A DNA stretch of 64,000 nt from an uncultured Alphaproteobacteria bacterium (GTDB lineage: Bacteria > Pseudomonadota > Alphaproteobacteria > Rhodobacterales > Rhodobacteraceae), in NCBI GenBank assembly GCA_902537235.1, contig CACBAO010000001.1, positions 62,001 to 126,000 on the forward strand, written 5' to 3'. Below the pieces are notes generated by a model, which saw only the letters and a program-made list of their open reading frames with translations, had not been told where the DNA came from and ran no database searches. The stretch's first letter is position 1. Each line of letters begins with the position of its first letter. The translations under genes and the position numbers were made by a program. This document shows, piece by piece, positions 1-9,220 of the stretch.

Positions 1-240
1 TATTTCCAAATATTCAAGGTCCAAGCACCGAACATTTATTGCACTATTTCCCCCTGAAATGGTTATAGATATTAGAGGTTTTGTCTCACCAATTCGAGGA
101 ATGGCCCAAAAAGACTCAAATTCCCAATTGGGACGTACAAGGCTACTTATTTCCGCATTCATAGCAACCGTCTGCGAAAATAATCCTTTAAGTGTTATGA
201 AAAACATAATTAAAACAAAAGGAATGGCTTTTATAAACAA
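1..240 (-). CDS. Partial secreted protein of unknown function (C-terminus beyond window)
   Basis: An open minus-strand frame runs off the left edge with no stop (80 codons visible). It begins at TTG 240-238, preceded by an AAGGG Shine-Dalgarno-like sequence about 8 nt upstream; an in-frame TTG at 258 is possible but has no such sequence. The first ~25 residues are a short basic start, a hydrophobic core (FVLIMFFI) and then GLFSQTVA, which reads as a Sec signal peptide. After it comes NAEISSLVRPNWEFESFWAIPRIG in two halves, with one Cys near the window edge. It lies 36 nt downstream of hemY on the same strand, so it is probably co-transcribed. I do not recognise the family. The plus-strand frame over the same bases looks like a shadow. 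Confidence 0.6.
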   Translation of the reverse strand, partial: MFIKAIPFVLIMFFITLKGLFSQTVAMNAEISSLVRPNWEFESFWAIPRIGETKPLISITISGGNSAINVRCLDLEYLEI

Positions 241-276
241 CGCATAACCCTTAAACAAAATATATATACAAATAGT

Positions 277-1710
277 TCAAACTTTATTAACATCTATTTC
301 AACTTTGTCTACTGGTATATCAGGACTATTCGTATTCTCTCCGATTATAAGCGGAAGTATTTCACTTTGATCATTTTTCCCTAAATTTTCATATGTCTCT
401 TCTTTCCAGTCTAATGTTGAGAACTCTCCACACTTTTTACAAACTGGTTCCCATTCACTTTGACTGTCACAGTTAGAGCAAATCCACGTCTTTGATCGCC
501 TAGCTGTAACGGCTTTTGCAAGCCAACCTTTTACAACAGCATCTGATGATCCAACCCCCTTCTCAATGGCAGCCATAAGGGTATATATCTTTGCGTTTGC
601 TTTATCAGTTTCAATTAAATCAATAATAGACCGTCTCGCTTCAGGAAAATTCTCAGAAAGTATGTTTAATTCGGCTTTCAAGGTTTTTGTTTCTATATCA
701 GTTTTTTTAACATTTAAGATCTTTTTGAAACGCTCTATTCGAGCATCCACGCTTTCATTATTCTCAATCTCTGCAAATTTTTTGGCAATGTCAGGGTGAG
801 GAATGGCTTTCCATGCACTTAACAATGCTGCCTCAGCCCTCTTTTTTTGCCCTTCAAGCAACTCTAATTCAGACAAAAAAATTGAGTTTGGAACTAAGGC
901 AGCAGATCTTTTTAAAGCTTGCCTTGAAACCTTCAAGGCTTCTAGGGTTTTCCCTTCTGACCTTAGCTCTTTGGCTTTTTGAAATAAAAGAATACTCTCT
1001 CCTTTACTATAGGTTTCCTTGTCCATTTTTTTGATCTTATTTATTTTTTTGTAAGTTGTCAGTGCTCCTTCCCAATCCCCTTCTGTAATTTGCAGGTTTA
1101 GAAACGTTTTATTAAAGGATAAGTTCTGAGGTTTAAGTTTGATTAGCCGCTCTGTAAGTTTTAGCGCTAAGCTCGTATTACCTTCTGACAGCTTCATTTT
1201 TATAAGACCGAATAAACCCATACTACGGGTGGTTTTGTCCTTTATTAATTCTTTAAAAATTTCTTCTTGCTTTAACAAGTTTCCCTTTGCCTCATAAGAG
1301 CTAAGAGATAATATATTGGGCAAAGACCGCGACTTAAGATACTTTTTACTACGTTTTATGTCTAATAAAGCTTTTTCATAATCTCCCTCAAAACTTGCTG
1401 TATATGCACTTAATAAAAAGCTTTGTCCTTTTCTTTCAGACCTTCTTTCAAAAAACCTATTAAGTGCTGTGTCATCTCCTCTCAAAAATCCAATTAAGGA
1501 CAATAAAAACTTTACGGCTGTATTTATGAATATAGTGGTAATTAGAAGCACTAAGATAAGTGCAGAAATAGATATAAAACTTAACTGGTACTCTCTATTG
1601 AGGACATTAATGGTTACTGTTCCATCAGTATCTTTCACAAAATTAAATACGAAAGCTAATGCTATCGCAATGCCGAAAAAAAATACTGCCTTTATAAACA
1701 CCCAAATCAC
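277..1710 (-). CDS. hemY: HemY-like membrane protein with TPR repeats
   Basis: 477 aa. Two hydrophobic segments near the N-terminus (about residues 3-23 and 45-75) match the HemY_N architecture, followed by helical TPR-like repeats. The C-terminus has a zinc-ribbon-like pair of CxxC motifs (CSNCD and CKKCG, with a tryptophan just ahead of the first), typical of alphaproteobacterial HemY. The family name comes from its position in haem operons; its biochemical role is unclear and it is not the protoporphyrinogen oxidase of the same name. The GTG start overlaps the stop of the mitofilin gene (GTGA), implying translational coupling. It is the last recognised gene of a hemC-hemD-mitofilin-hemY run. 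Confidence 0.85.
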   Translation of the reverse strand: MIWVFIKAVFFFGIAIALAFVFNFVKDTDGTVTINVLNREYQLSFISISALILVLLITTIFINTAVKFLLSLIGFLRGDDTALNRFFERRSERKGQSFLLSAYTASFEGDYEKALLDIKRSKKYLKSRSLPNILSLSSYEAKGNLLKQEEIFKELIKDKTTRSMGLFGLIKMKLSEGNTSLALKLTERLIKLKPQNLSFNKTFLNLQITEGDWEGALTTYKKINKIKKMDKETYSKGESILLFQKAKELRSEGKTLEALKVSRQALKRSAALVPNSIFLSELELLEGQKKRAEAALLSAWKAIPHPDIAKKFAEIENNESVDARIERFKKILNVKKTDIETKTLKAELNILSENFPEARRSIIDLIETDKANAKIYTLMAAIEKGVGSSDAVVKGWLAKAVTARRSKTWICSNCDSQSEWEPVCKKCGEFSTLDWKEETYENLGKNDQSEILPLIIGENTNSPDIPVDKVEIDVNKV

Positions 1711-2630
1711 TGATTTATCTGATCTTCTGTTTCAATAAGTTTTTCCAGCTTTCTAATCCATTCTTTCATTAGGTCTCTAGTCTCAGATGATAAATTACCT
1801 GTCTCTTTTATTGCAGTCTCCAAATTTCCGATTTTTAGTGCGTACTCTATTCTAGAGAGTACTGCGTCAGTATGATCACCATCAATAGGCTGAGTGGATC
1901 TAGAAATAAAAATTGCTTGAATATAACTCGTTAGCCAATCTCTCCAGTTCATTTTCTCATGAACTTTTATTTCATTTTTCAAAGCATAATAAGAAACGTC
2001 TGAGAACTCTTCTATTAAACTCAAAAGCTCTTGACTTGATTCTAAAATCTTTTTACTCCCTATATCTTGAAAGGAACTTCCTAAAATCGACAAACTCTTT
2101 TTGTTTTTTTCAATAAGGCTTTGGTTCAGCAATATTTGTTTCTGTAACAAATCTAACTTTTCTTTATACATTGATTGGAATTCAATCAACTCATCACGCT
2201 GTTTTCTTAAAACGTCCTGGAGTGTATTATCACTTTCGCTCGGGGGCTCATTTTTTATTTTGTTTTTAAAGTTCTCAGTTATAGAGGAACTTATTTTTTC
2301 GTCTATATCTTCAGAAATACTATTTATCAGATTGTTGGTTATATCAATTTTTGAAAGTAAAAATTCTTTTTCAGATTTTAAATCTTCAATTCGTGAATTC
2401 TCAAGTTTTTCTTTTTCCGAAACAAAGGCGTTTTTGCTTAACTTAGATCCCAGATCAGATTTTAAATTTTTAATTTCGACAAAAAAAATAAAATATAAAA
2501 CGCCGAATACCACTGCTATTAACATTAAACAAACCATAGCCAACATGAGAGCATAATTGAGCTTACTGCCCGATGTATTTGGCCCAACTGTGTTTTTTTT
2601 CAAATTCTTCTTAGTGTTTGATTCTGTCAC
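1707..2630 (-). CDS. Mitofilin-like coiled-coil inner-membrane protein (COG4223 type)
   Basis: 307 aa, GTG start. A short cytoplasmic N-terminus is followed by one membrane helix (about residues 27-50, LMLAMVCLMLIAVVFGVLYFIF), then a long Lys/Glu/Ser-rich coiled coil (about 55-190) and a helical C-terminal domain carrying the mitofilin-like region. In alphaproteobacteria this gene lies between hemD and hemY, as here, and is considered an ancestor-like relative of mitochondrial Mic60, which shapes cristae. It is shorter than many homologues. Function in membrane organisation is inferred from the family. The assignment rests on architecture and neighbours more than on sequence motifs. Confidence 0.75.
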   Translation of the reverse strand: MTESNTKKNLKKNTVGPNTSGSKLNYALMLAMVCLMLIAVVFGVLYFIFFVEIKNLKSDLGSKLSKNAFVSEKEKLENSRIEDLKSEKEFLLSKIDITNNLINSISEDIDEKISSSITENFKNKIKNEPPSESDNTLQDVLRKQRDELIEFQSMYKEKLDLLQKQILLNQSLIEKNKKSLSILGSSFQDIGSKKILESSQELLSLIEEFSDVSYYALKNEIKVHEKMNWRDWLTSYIQAIFISRSTQPIDGDHTDAVLSRIEYALKIGNLETAIKETGNLSSETRDLMKEWIRKLEKLIETEDQINQ

Positions 2631-2660
2631 TTTTAAGCTTTTTTGTTTTGATATTTAATT

Positions 2661-3374
2661 TCAAGAATACTCTTTAACTATCATATTAACCATATCTGAG
2701 ATCAGAGGCTCTTGAGTCGTCTTACACCTAACATCGCTATCCAAAACAGATTTTAATCTATTTTCAATTTTTTTGCTAAAACAGAAAAATGTTTTGTCTA
2801 AGTTCTGACTTGCAGAACTCTTTAACAAGCTATCAACAGATTTTTCTGAAAATAATGCAATACCTTTCAAATTTTTTCTGGATAAGATCTTGTCTAATTC
2901 CTCTTTCTGAAAAGACCTTTTTTGCTTATAAACCACATGCTCTTCACAATGAAAGTTATGCTTCGAAAGCTCTGCTTTTAAGTCATATGATATTTCGTTA
3001 CCTCGCAAATAAAATATGAGTGGTTTTTTATTTCTATAGTGGTCTTTTAAGCCAACAAGCAACTGTCTAACATTAGAGAAAATGAATGTATTAGAAACGC
3101 CCGTTTCTTTCAGTAATTCCTCACATCTTTGCCCTACCGCAAAAACAGGTTTTTCAAAGCTCTTCAATTCTAAAGTTATTTTTTCCAAGGCATAAATGGA
3201 AGTAAAAACTAAAACTTCAGCCTCTTTCAAATTTATATCAGTTTTCAATAACTCTATTTCCAAAAGAGGAAATATTAACACCTTCCCATTAAACTTTTCT
3301 TTTTCTAACATTTCCTTGAAACGGCAACTGTCTTTAAAAGTTCTAGTTAGAAGAATTTCTTCAATTAAAGAAAT
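2661..3374 (-). CDS. hemD: Uroporphyrinogen-III synthase, apparent AUU start
   Basis: Cyclises hydroxymethylbilane to uroporphyrinogen III after HemC. From the first ATG (3311) the protein is 216 aa and lacks the conserved N-terminal strand. Extending the same frame upstream gives I-S-L-I-E-E-I-L-L-T-R-T, and LLTR is the expected HemD start motif. No ATG, GTG or TTG exists between the in-frame TAA at about 3389 and the ATG at 3311. An ATT at 3374-3372 lies 5 nt after a GAGGAGG Shine-Dalgarno (3386-3380) inside the end of hemC. I therefore call an AUU start, giving 237 aa and a 14-nt overlap with hemC. The rest (FPLLEIELL, FTSIYAL, VFAVGQRC) fits HemD. The ATG at 3311 remains the conservative alternative. 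Confidence 0.85.
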   Translation of the reverse strand: MSLIEEILLTRTFKDSCRFKEMLEKEKFNGKVLIFPLLEIELLKTDINLKEAEVLVFTSIYALEKITLELKSFEKPVFAVGQRCEELLKETGVSNTFIFSNVRQLLVGLKDHYRNKKPLIFYLRGNEISYDLKAELSKHNFHCEEHVVYKQKRSFQKEELDKILSRKNLKGIALFSEKSVDSLLKSSASQNLDKTFFCFSKKIENRLKSVLDSDVRCKTTQEPLISDMVNMIVKEYS

Positions 3375-4287
3375 TTTTTCCTCCTCTTATTTTTATCTCC
3401 CTTCCTGCTTCACGCCCAATTTCCTCTGCCAAAGCCCAATCCCCTTGCCAAACGTCGTTTATCTTTTGTTGGCCATTAGGACTTATTATTTCTCCCATGA
3501 ATTTAAACTCTTCATTATTTTTTAACGCCAAGCCGCCTATGGGTGTCCTACAGGATCCATCTAACTCCCGCAAAAATGCTCTTTCCGCTTCCACTCTTTT
3601 CTTTGACACAACATCATTGAGAGGAGCTAAAAATTCTTCTATTTTTTCATTTTGCAAATGTTCAATCCCAACAGCCCCTTGAGCCACAGCTGGCAACATC
3701 TCGTCTATTGACACAGGGTTTATTAGTTCTTCTAACCCCAATCGATTTAACCCGGCAGTAGCTAAAAAAGTTGCAACGGCCACATTGTTGTCTAACTTTT
3801 CTAGTCTTTTTTGAACATTTCCTCTAAACTCAACTATCTTTAAATCTTCTCGCTGATTTAATAACTGTGCTTTTCTTCGAAGAGATGAAGTTCCTACAAT
3901 ACAGCCTAGGGGTAATTCGCCAATAGAAGAGTATTTTCTCGATATGAAAGAATCCCTGACATCTTCGCGTTTTAATATAGTTGAAATAACCAATTTTTCT
4001 GGGAGTTCCGTTTCAACATCTTTCATAGAATGAACGGCAATATCTATTCGCTCTTCAATAATCGCTTGTTGAATTTCTTTCGTAAACAGACCCTTTCCCC
4101 CGATTTTTGAAAGAGAGGTGTTCAAAAACTTGTCTCCACTAGTTTTTATGATTTCTATCTTTATTTTTTCAGGATCTATATCATTGGATAATACTAATTT
4201 ATTCTTAACCTCATTAGCTTGAGCTAATGCAAGAGGAGATCCTCTTGTGCCAATGATCAATTTTTCTAAGCTTCTATCTCTACTCAT
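3361..4287 (-). CDS. hemC: Hydroxymethylbilane synthase (porphobilinogen deaminase)
   Basis: Polymerises four porphobilinogens into hydroxymethylbilane. I use ATG 4287 (308 aa); an in-frame TTG at 4317 would add ten Lys/Asn-rich residues. Family motifs: IIGTRGSPLALAQ at the start, HSMKD (about 86-90) with the catalytic Asp, GTSSLRRKAQ (about 132), and ELDGSCRTPIGG, whose Cys (about 246) carries the dipyrromethane cofactor. Length is normal. The gene diverges from tsaD with only 48 bp between the starts, so the two promoters must overlap. hemD begins within its last codons. Confidence 0.97.
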   Translation of the reverse strand: MSRDRSLEKLIIGTRGSPLALAQANEVKNKLVLSNDIDPEKIKIEIIKTSGDKFLNTSLSKIGGKGLFTKEIQQAIIEERIDIAVHSMKDVETELPEKLVISTILKREDVRDSFISRKYSSIGELPLGCIVGTSSLRRKAQLLNQREDLKIVEFRGNVQKRLEKLDNNVAVATFLATAGLNRLGLEELINPVSIDEMLPAVAQGAVGIEHLQNEKIEEFLAPLNDVVSKKRVEAERAFLRELDGSCRTPIGGLALKNNEEFKFMGEIISPNGQQKINDVWQGDWALAEEIGREAGREIKIRGGKNFFN

Positions 4288-4335
4288 TTGTCGATTTTTT
4301 AATTTATAATTTTTCAATTAATGTAGTATATAACC

Positions 4336-5445
4336 ATGTATGAGTCTATCATAGCCCTAGGAATAGAAAGTAGTTGCGATGAAACTTCTATAGGAGTAGT
4401 CAAAGTAACTGTCAAAGATGGCATATCAGTTACAGAAAGACTCGGGCTCGTTACGGAAACTCAAGAAAAACTTCATAAGGATTTCGGTGGGGTGGTACCT
4501 GAATTAGCTGCACGCGCACACTCAGAAAAAATAGATACATGCTTTAATAAGGCTCTTAAAGAGAGTGGTGTTCAACTTGATCATATTGACATTATTTGTG
4601 TGACGACCGGGCCAGGATTGATCGGAGGTCTTATCTCAGGAATAAATTTTGCCAAAGGATTGGCTTTTACAACTGGTAAGCCGATGATCGGTGTTAATCA
4701 CCTTGTTGGTCATGCACTCACACCTCAAATGACAGATGATTTAAGCTATCCTTATCTACTTCTTTTGGCTTCGGGGGGTCACTGCCAATATTTAGCAGTT
4801 TTGGAGGCGAATAAAATAAAGAGACTAGGGACAACTATTGACGACGCTCCTGGTGAGGTTTTTGATAAAGTTGCAAAAATGTTAAACCTTCCTACATTTT
4901 CAGGCTCAGGGGTAGAAAAGTTTGCAAGAAAAGGAGATGAGAATCGGTTTTCATTTCCCTTACCTCTCATCAATACAAATGACTGTGATCTTTCTTTTTC
5001 TGGTCTTAAATCTTCTGTGAGACGACAGGTGGATTCCTTAGTTGATAAACAGTCTGGTCTGTATAAGAGTGATCAAAGAGATATTTGTGCATCATTTCAA
5101 AAATCTATGAGAATAATTTTTGAAAAGAAAACGAAAAAAGCTGTGGAACTATTTTCAAAGGTTTCTTGGGAGGAAACTACATCCTTTTCCTTAGCTGGCG
5201 GTGTTGCGGCAAATAGAGATATTAGAAATTCGCTGAGATCTCTCTGTAATGATCTAAATATTAAATTCTCTGCTCCCCCTCTCGATCTATGCACAGACAA
5301 CGGATTAATGATTGCGTATGCTGGAACCCAAATATACTTGAGTGGCAAACAAGATAATATGGGTCTGTCTCCGAAACCGCGATGGCCCATTGATTTAGAT
5401 AATCAAAAACCACTAGGTTTTGGAAAGAGGGGGCGCAAGGTATAA
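4336..5445 (+). CDS. tsaD: tRNA N6-adenosine threonylcarbamoyltransferase
   Basis: 369 aa. Transfers the threonylcarbamoyl group to A37 of ANN-decoding tRNAs, working with TsaB, TsaE and TsaC, none of which is in this window. Visible motifs: ALGIESSCDETS at the N-terminus, GGVVPELAARAHSE, TGPGLIGGL, and the metal-binding pair H122/H126 in NHLVGHALTP. Also seen are SGGHCQY and, near the C-terminus, SLAGGVAANRDIR and CTDNGLMIAYAG. It is divergent from hemC and its stop abuts the ahcY stop with no spacer. Confidence 0.97.
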   Translation: MYESIIALGIESSCDETSIGVVKVTVKDGISVTERLGLVTETQEKLHKDFGGVVPELAARAHSEKIDTCFNKALKESGVQLDHIDIICVTTGPGLIGGLISGINFAKGLAFTTGKPMIGVNHLVGHALTPQMTDDLSYPYLLLLASGGHCQYLAVLEANKIKRLGTTIDDAPGEVFDKVAKMLNLPTFSGSGVEKFARKGDENRFSFPLPLINTNDCDLSFSGLKSSVRRQVDSLVDKQSGLYKSDQRDICASFQKSMRIIFEKKTKKAVELFSKVSWEETTSFSLAGGVAANRDIRNSLRSLCNDLNIKFSAPPLDLCTDNGLMIAYAGTQIYLSGKQDNMGLSPKPRWPIDLDNQKPLGFGKRGRKV

Positions 5446-6840
5446 TTAGTAACGATAACTATCGCTTTTAAATGGTCCTGATTCACTTACACCAATATAG
5501 TCGGCTTGCTCTTTCTCTAATTTTGTAAGTTTCACGCCAATTTTCTCTAAATGCAATCTCGCCACTTTTTCATCTAGATGTTTGGGGAGAGTATATACGC
5601 TATTAGAATAGCTCTTTCCATTTTTCCAAAGCTCAATCTGGGCAAGGACCTGATTACTGAAACTAGCGGACATAACAAATGATGGATGGCCAGTTGCATT
5701 CCCAAGATTAAGCAATCTTCCTTCCGACAACAAGATTATATTTCTACCAGAGGCCATTTCCACCATGTCAACCTGATCTTTTATTTTTGTCCACTTTTGA
5801 TTTTTGAGGGATGCAACTTCAATTTCATTATCAAAATGACCTATGTTGCCTACAATAGCCATATTTTTCATCTGCCTCATATGATCTAGCTTTATTACAT
5901 CTTTGTTTCCGGTAGCGGTAATAAAAACATCTGCAGTTTCAACTGTATCTTCCAAAGTCACTACTTCATAACCATCCATCGCTGCTTGGAGTGCACATAT
6001 TGGATCTACTTCAGTAACTTTTACTCGGGCTCCTGCTCCACGCAATGATGCAGCTGATCCTTTTCCAACATCACCATAACCACAAACGACTGCCACTTTT
6101 CCAGCCATCATCGTATCTGTTGCTCTTCTTATTCCATCCACTAATGACTCTTTACAGCCATATTTATTATCAAATTTTGACTTGGTGACGCTATCGTTTA
6201 CGTTGATGGCTGGAAAAGGCAACTTACCTTCCCGCTCTAGCTGATACAATCTGTTTACACCAGTAGTTGTCTCTTCTGAAACACCGACAATGGACTCCTT
6301 TTGTTTCGTAAACCATCCACTACTCGATTTTAATCTTATCTTGATTTGTTTGAAAAGAGCTTCCTCTTCTTCTGAAGATGGGTTTTCTAAGAAATCAGTA
6401 TCCCCACTCTCTGCCCTAGATCCTAGCAGGATATACATGGTCGCATCTCCTCCATCATCTAAAATTAGGTTAGCTGTTCCTTCCTTAAAAAGAAAAATTT
6501 TATCGGCATATTCCCAATATTCTTCGAGTGTTTCTCCCTTATATGCGAAAACTGGAGTACCGCTTTCAGCTATTGCTGAAGCTGCATGATCTTGTGTTGA
6601 AAAAATATTACAACTCGCCCAACGAACATCTGCTCCCAAATCAACCAGAGTTTCAATTAATACAGCAGTTTGAATTGTCATATGAAGGCTTCCAGCTATT
6701 CTTGCTCCCTTTAGTGGTTTTTTCCCTTCAAACTCTTTTCTTATGGCCATTAATCCAGGCATTTCCGTTTCAGCAATATCTATTTCTTTCCTTCCGAATG
6801 TCGCTAAACTCATATCCTTAACGATAAAATCTTTACTCAT
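5446..6840 (-). CDS. ahcY: Adenosylhomocysteinase
   Basis: 464 aa. Hydrolyses S-adenosylhomocysteine to adenosine and homocysteine, recycling the product of SAM-dependent methylation. The NAD-binding Rossmann loop is [16 protein letters not shown]; upstream are [26 protein letters not shown] with the substrate Lys/Asp, and [10 protein letters not shown]. The end SDSYRY matches the family's conserved C-terminus. A good Shine-Dalgarno (AAGGA) precedes the ATG. I looked for an SAH riboswitch in the 60-bp 5' region and saw no plausible structure. Confidence 0.97.
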   Translation of the reverse strand: MSKDFIVKDMSLATFGRKEIDIAETEMPGLMAIRKEFEGKKPLKGARIAGSLHMTIQTAVLIETLVDLGADVRWASCNIFSTQDHAASAIAESGTPVFAYKGETLEEYWEYADKIFLFKEGTANLILDDGGDATMYILLGSRAESGDTDFLENPSSEEEEALFKQIKIRLKSSSGWFTKQKESIVGVSEETTTGVNRLYQLEREGKLPFPAINVNDSVTKSKFDNKYGCKESLVDGIRRATDTMMAGKVAVVCGYGDVGKGSAASLRGAGARVKVTEVDPICALQAAMDGYEVVTLEDTVETADVFITATGNKDVIKLDHMRQMKNMAIVGNIGHFDNEIEVASLKNQKWTKIKDQVDMVEMASGRNIILLSEGRLLNLGNATGHPSFVMSASFSNQVLAQIELWKNGKSYSNSVYTLPKHLDEKVARLHLEKIGVKLTKLEKEQADYIGVSESGPFKSDSYRY

Positions 6841-6903
6841 TTTATTTTCCTTAAAAAATTCTTTATAATTAATAAAAGCTTTAATAAATTTTGCAACTTC
6901 AAA

Positions 6904-7491
6904 ATGGTAATTAAAAGAGCATGGCAGAGAATGCTTTCAGGGCGAAGGCTTCAAATATTAGATCCAAGTCCTCTAGATATAGAAATTGAAGACATAGCCC
7001 ATGGTTTGTCATTTTTGGCTAGGTGGAATGGTCAAACTTCTGGCGAATACCCTTTTTCGGTCGCTCAGCACAGCCTTTTGGTTGAAGATATTTTCTCAAA
7101 ACAATTCCCTAAAATGGATAATCACTCAAAATTATTCGCCTTACTTCACGACGCTGCTGAATACGTAATAGGTGATATGATTTCTCCCCTTAAATCTCAT
7201 GTAGGAATAAATTATGAGGAATTAGATGGAAGGTTAACAATGGCAATTTGTATCAGGTTCAATATCCCAACGAAAAAAATTAAAATAATAAAAAGACGAG
7301 TAAAGATAGCAGACAAAAGGGCCGCTTGGTTAGAAGCTATAAATTTAGCAGGGTTTTCAAAACAGGAAGCTGACAATATATTCGGAAAACAAGGGGTCAC
7401 TGAGGGTTTCGAAACAAAATTGTTGCCGGAAACACCATTTTTTGTAAGAAAAAAGTTTGTTAATAGATTTAATGAATTATATAAGCCGTGA
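6904..7491 (+). CDS. HD-domain hydrolase (YfbR/COG1896-like)
   Basis: 195 aa. The HD metal-binding set is visible: H56 in [13 protein letters not shown]82-D83 in [12 protein letters not shown], and a later Asp in [12 protein letters not shown]. The family includes 5'-nucleotidases acting on deoxynucleoside monophosphates, but alphaproteobacterial members are mostly annotated only as HD-domain proteins, so the substrate is unknown. No clear Shine-Dalgarno precedes the ATG. It is followed 20 bp later by the thioredoxin-like gene. The family call is secure; the function is inferred. Confidence 0.8.
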   Translation: MVIKRAWQRMLSGRRLQILDPSPLDIEIEDIAHGLSFLARWNGQTSGEYPFSVAQHSLLVEDIFSKQFPKMDNHSKLFALLHDAAEYVIGDMISPLKSHVGINYEELDGRLTMAICIRFNIPTKKIKIIKRRVKIADKRAAWLEAINLAGFSKQEADNIFGKQGVTEGFETKLLPETPFFVRKKFVNRFNELYKP

Positions 7492-7511
7492 GAGAATAGG
7501 ATATATTTTAA

Positions 7512-8381
7512 ATGACATTAGAGCCTATGAAAGATGTAAACGAAAACACATTTGCATCCGATGTAATTGAAAAATCCAAGGAAAAGATTGTGATTGTTGA
7601 CTTCTGGGCACCATGGTGTGGTCCATGCAAAGCACTAACCCCGATTTTAGAAAGCCAGGCATCAAAAAAAAGCGAGCATATTGAGGTGGTTAAGGTAAAC
7701 ATAGATGAAAATCAAACTCTAGCTTCTCAACTTAGAATACAATCTATTCCAGCAGTTTTCGCATTCTCAGACGGACAACCAATCGATGGGTTTATGGGAG
7801 CTAAAACTGAATCTGAGGTAGGAATATTTTTTGAGACACTTATTAAAAAGTTTTCTAAAAGTAACTCTAGTGTGTATCAAGAAATTAATAATTTTCTTTT
7901 GGAAGAAAGATTTGAAGAGGCAAAATTAGCGTCTCAAGAAATAATTAAAACCAACCCGTCACCGGAAAATTATTCTCTATTCATTAGGTCAATTATTGGA
8001 TTAGGTGATCTTAAAGAAGTAAAGCAAGTAATAGAAAGTTTGACACCAGAGATACTCGAAGATAACGCTGTAAAAGGTGCCATTTCATCATATGAGCTTA
8101 TTAAAAATAATAAGATAGCAGGTAACAAAAAAGACACATTGGATAAAATAAGAGAGAACCCCTCTGATTTAGATTCAAAAATAAATTATTCTAAGATACT
8201 TTTTAGTGAAAATAACTTTGGTGAGTGCATAGACGTTCTTTTAGAGGTATATAAGATAAATAAAGAATGGAAAGACGGCTACGCCAAAAAACAGCTGCTT
8301 TCAATTTTTGAGCACCTTGGTAGCGATAATGAGCTTTCCAAAAAAGGTCGAAGAGCGCTTACATCCCTAATTTTTATTTGA
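7512..8381 (+). CDS. Thioredoxin-domain protein with C-terminal TPR-like region (CnoX/YbbN-like)
   Basis: 289 aa. The N-terminal thioredoxin fold has FWAPWCGPCK (Cys36, Cys39) and the cis-Pro region IQSIPAVFAF, so it keeps a redox-active CGPC site. Residues ~120-289 are helical repeats of the YbbN/CnoX type, linked in other bacteria to chaperone-assisted protection of proteins from oxidation. It sits just upstream of the LON-domain and Trm112 genes, a common alphaproteobacterial trio. In-frame ATG at 7527 is an alternative start. Confidence 0.88.
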   Translation: MTLEPMKDVNENTFASDVIEKSKEKIVIVDFWAPWCGPCKALTPILESQASKKSEHIEVVKVNIDENQTLASQLRIQSIPAVFAFSDGQPIDGFMGAKTESEVGIFFETLIKKFSKSNSSVYQEINNFLLEERFEEAKLASQEIIKTNPSPENYSLFIRSIIGLGDLKEVKQVIESLTPEILEDNAVKGAISSYELIKNNKIAGNKKDTLDKIRENPSDLDSKINYSKILFSENNFGECIDVLLEVYKINKEWKDGYAKKQLLSIFEHLGSDNELSKKGRRALTSLIFI

Positions 8382-8388
8382 GAACTAT

Positions 8389-9036
8389 ATGGAAAAATTA
8401 CCAAAAAACATACCCCTATTTCCTTTGCCTGGAGCGCTTTTGTTACCTAATAGCAAACTTCCACTGAATATATTTGAACCAAGATATATTAGTATGGTTG
8501 AGGATGCTCTAGCTACTAGGCATAGACTAATAGGAATGATCCAACCTATAAAAATAAATACTGGAGCCAGCCTAAATGAAGCAAACAAATACCAAAAAGT
8601 CGGTTGCGCTGGTAGAATTGTTTCATTTACTGAGACTAATGATGGTAGATATCTTATTACTTTGGAAGGTATCTCAAGATTCGAATTTACAAAAGAGATT
8701 GATCATAAAATGCCATACATTTTATCTGAGATTGATTGGGGATTTTATACAAATGATCTCATACCATTTAAAGGAATAAATAGCTTTGATAGAGGTGGTT
8801 TTTTAGAAATTCTTAAAAAGTATCTGGATAGCGCTCAAATAGCATCTGACTGGGAGGTTCTCAAGAAAGCTAGTGAAGAGGTTCTTGTGAACTCTTTATC
8901 AATGCTTTGCCCTTTTGAACCTGAGGAAAAACAGGTTTTGTTAGAGGCTGAAACAATAGTCAAAAGACTTGATGTGTTAGTAACATTGATGAAGTTATCA
9001 TCGGAAAACGACATTGAGAGTCGATATGTCCAATGA
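8389..9036 (+). CDS. LON N-terminal (substrate-binding) domain protein
   Basis: 215 aa. Starts with LPKNIPLFPLPGALLLPNSK and IFEPRYISMVEDAL, hallmarks of the PUA-like LON N-terminal domain (COG2802). There is no ATPase or protease domain, so this is the stand-alone form. Its role is unknown; a protein-binding or quality-control function is usually inferred from Lon. Only 7 nt separate it from the thioredoxin-like gene, and the Trm112 gene starts inside its last codons, implying one operon. Confidence 0.9.
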   Translation: MEKLPKNIPLFPLPGALLLPNSKLPLNIFEPRYISMVEDALATRHRLIGMIQPIKINTGASLNEANKYQKVGCAGRIVSFTETNDGRYLITLEGISRFEFTKEIDHKMPYILSEIDWGFYTNDLIPFKGINSFDRGGFLEILKKYLDSAQIASDWEVLKKASEEVLVNSLSMLCPFEPEEKQVLLEAETIVKRLDVLVTLMKLSSENDIESRYVQ

Positions 9037-9220
9037 AAAAGAAAGTGAGTTCAATACTAATCTCACAAGACTATTGGTTTGCCCGGTCAGTGGAGGAGCA
9101 TTATACTATGACAAAAATGAAAATTTTCTTATCTCAAAAGTAGCTAAGTTAAAGTTTCCAATTCGCGACGGAGTGCCTATACTTTTAGTGACTGAATCGA
9201 AGCCTATTTTTAGTGACTAA
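9026..9220 (+). CDS. Trm112/UPF0434 family small protein
   Basis: 64 aa from ATG 9026 (an upstream in-frame TTG at 9014 adds four residues). The pattern LTRLLVCPVSGGALYYD followed by LKFPIRDGVPILL matches bacterial Trm112-like proteins (YcaR type), small proteins thought to act as partners of methyltransferases or other enzymes. The start overlaps the LON-domain gene by 11 nt. Its 3' end overlaps the convergent purH by 11 bp. Confidence 0.88.
   Translation: MSNEKESEFNTNLTRLLVCPVSGGALYYDKNENFLISKVAKLKFPIRDGVPILLVTESKPIFSD

Noticed and set aside
59-247. 62-aa plus-strand ORF at the left edge
   Set aside because: It is antisense to a minus-strand frame that has a signal peptide and an SD; the minus-strand reading is far more protein-like.
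6841-6903. Possible SAH riboswitch upstream of ahcY
   Set aside because: The 60-bp region is A/T runs without the GC-rich pseudoknot such elements need.
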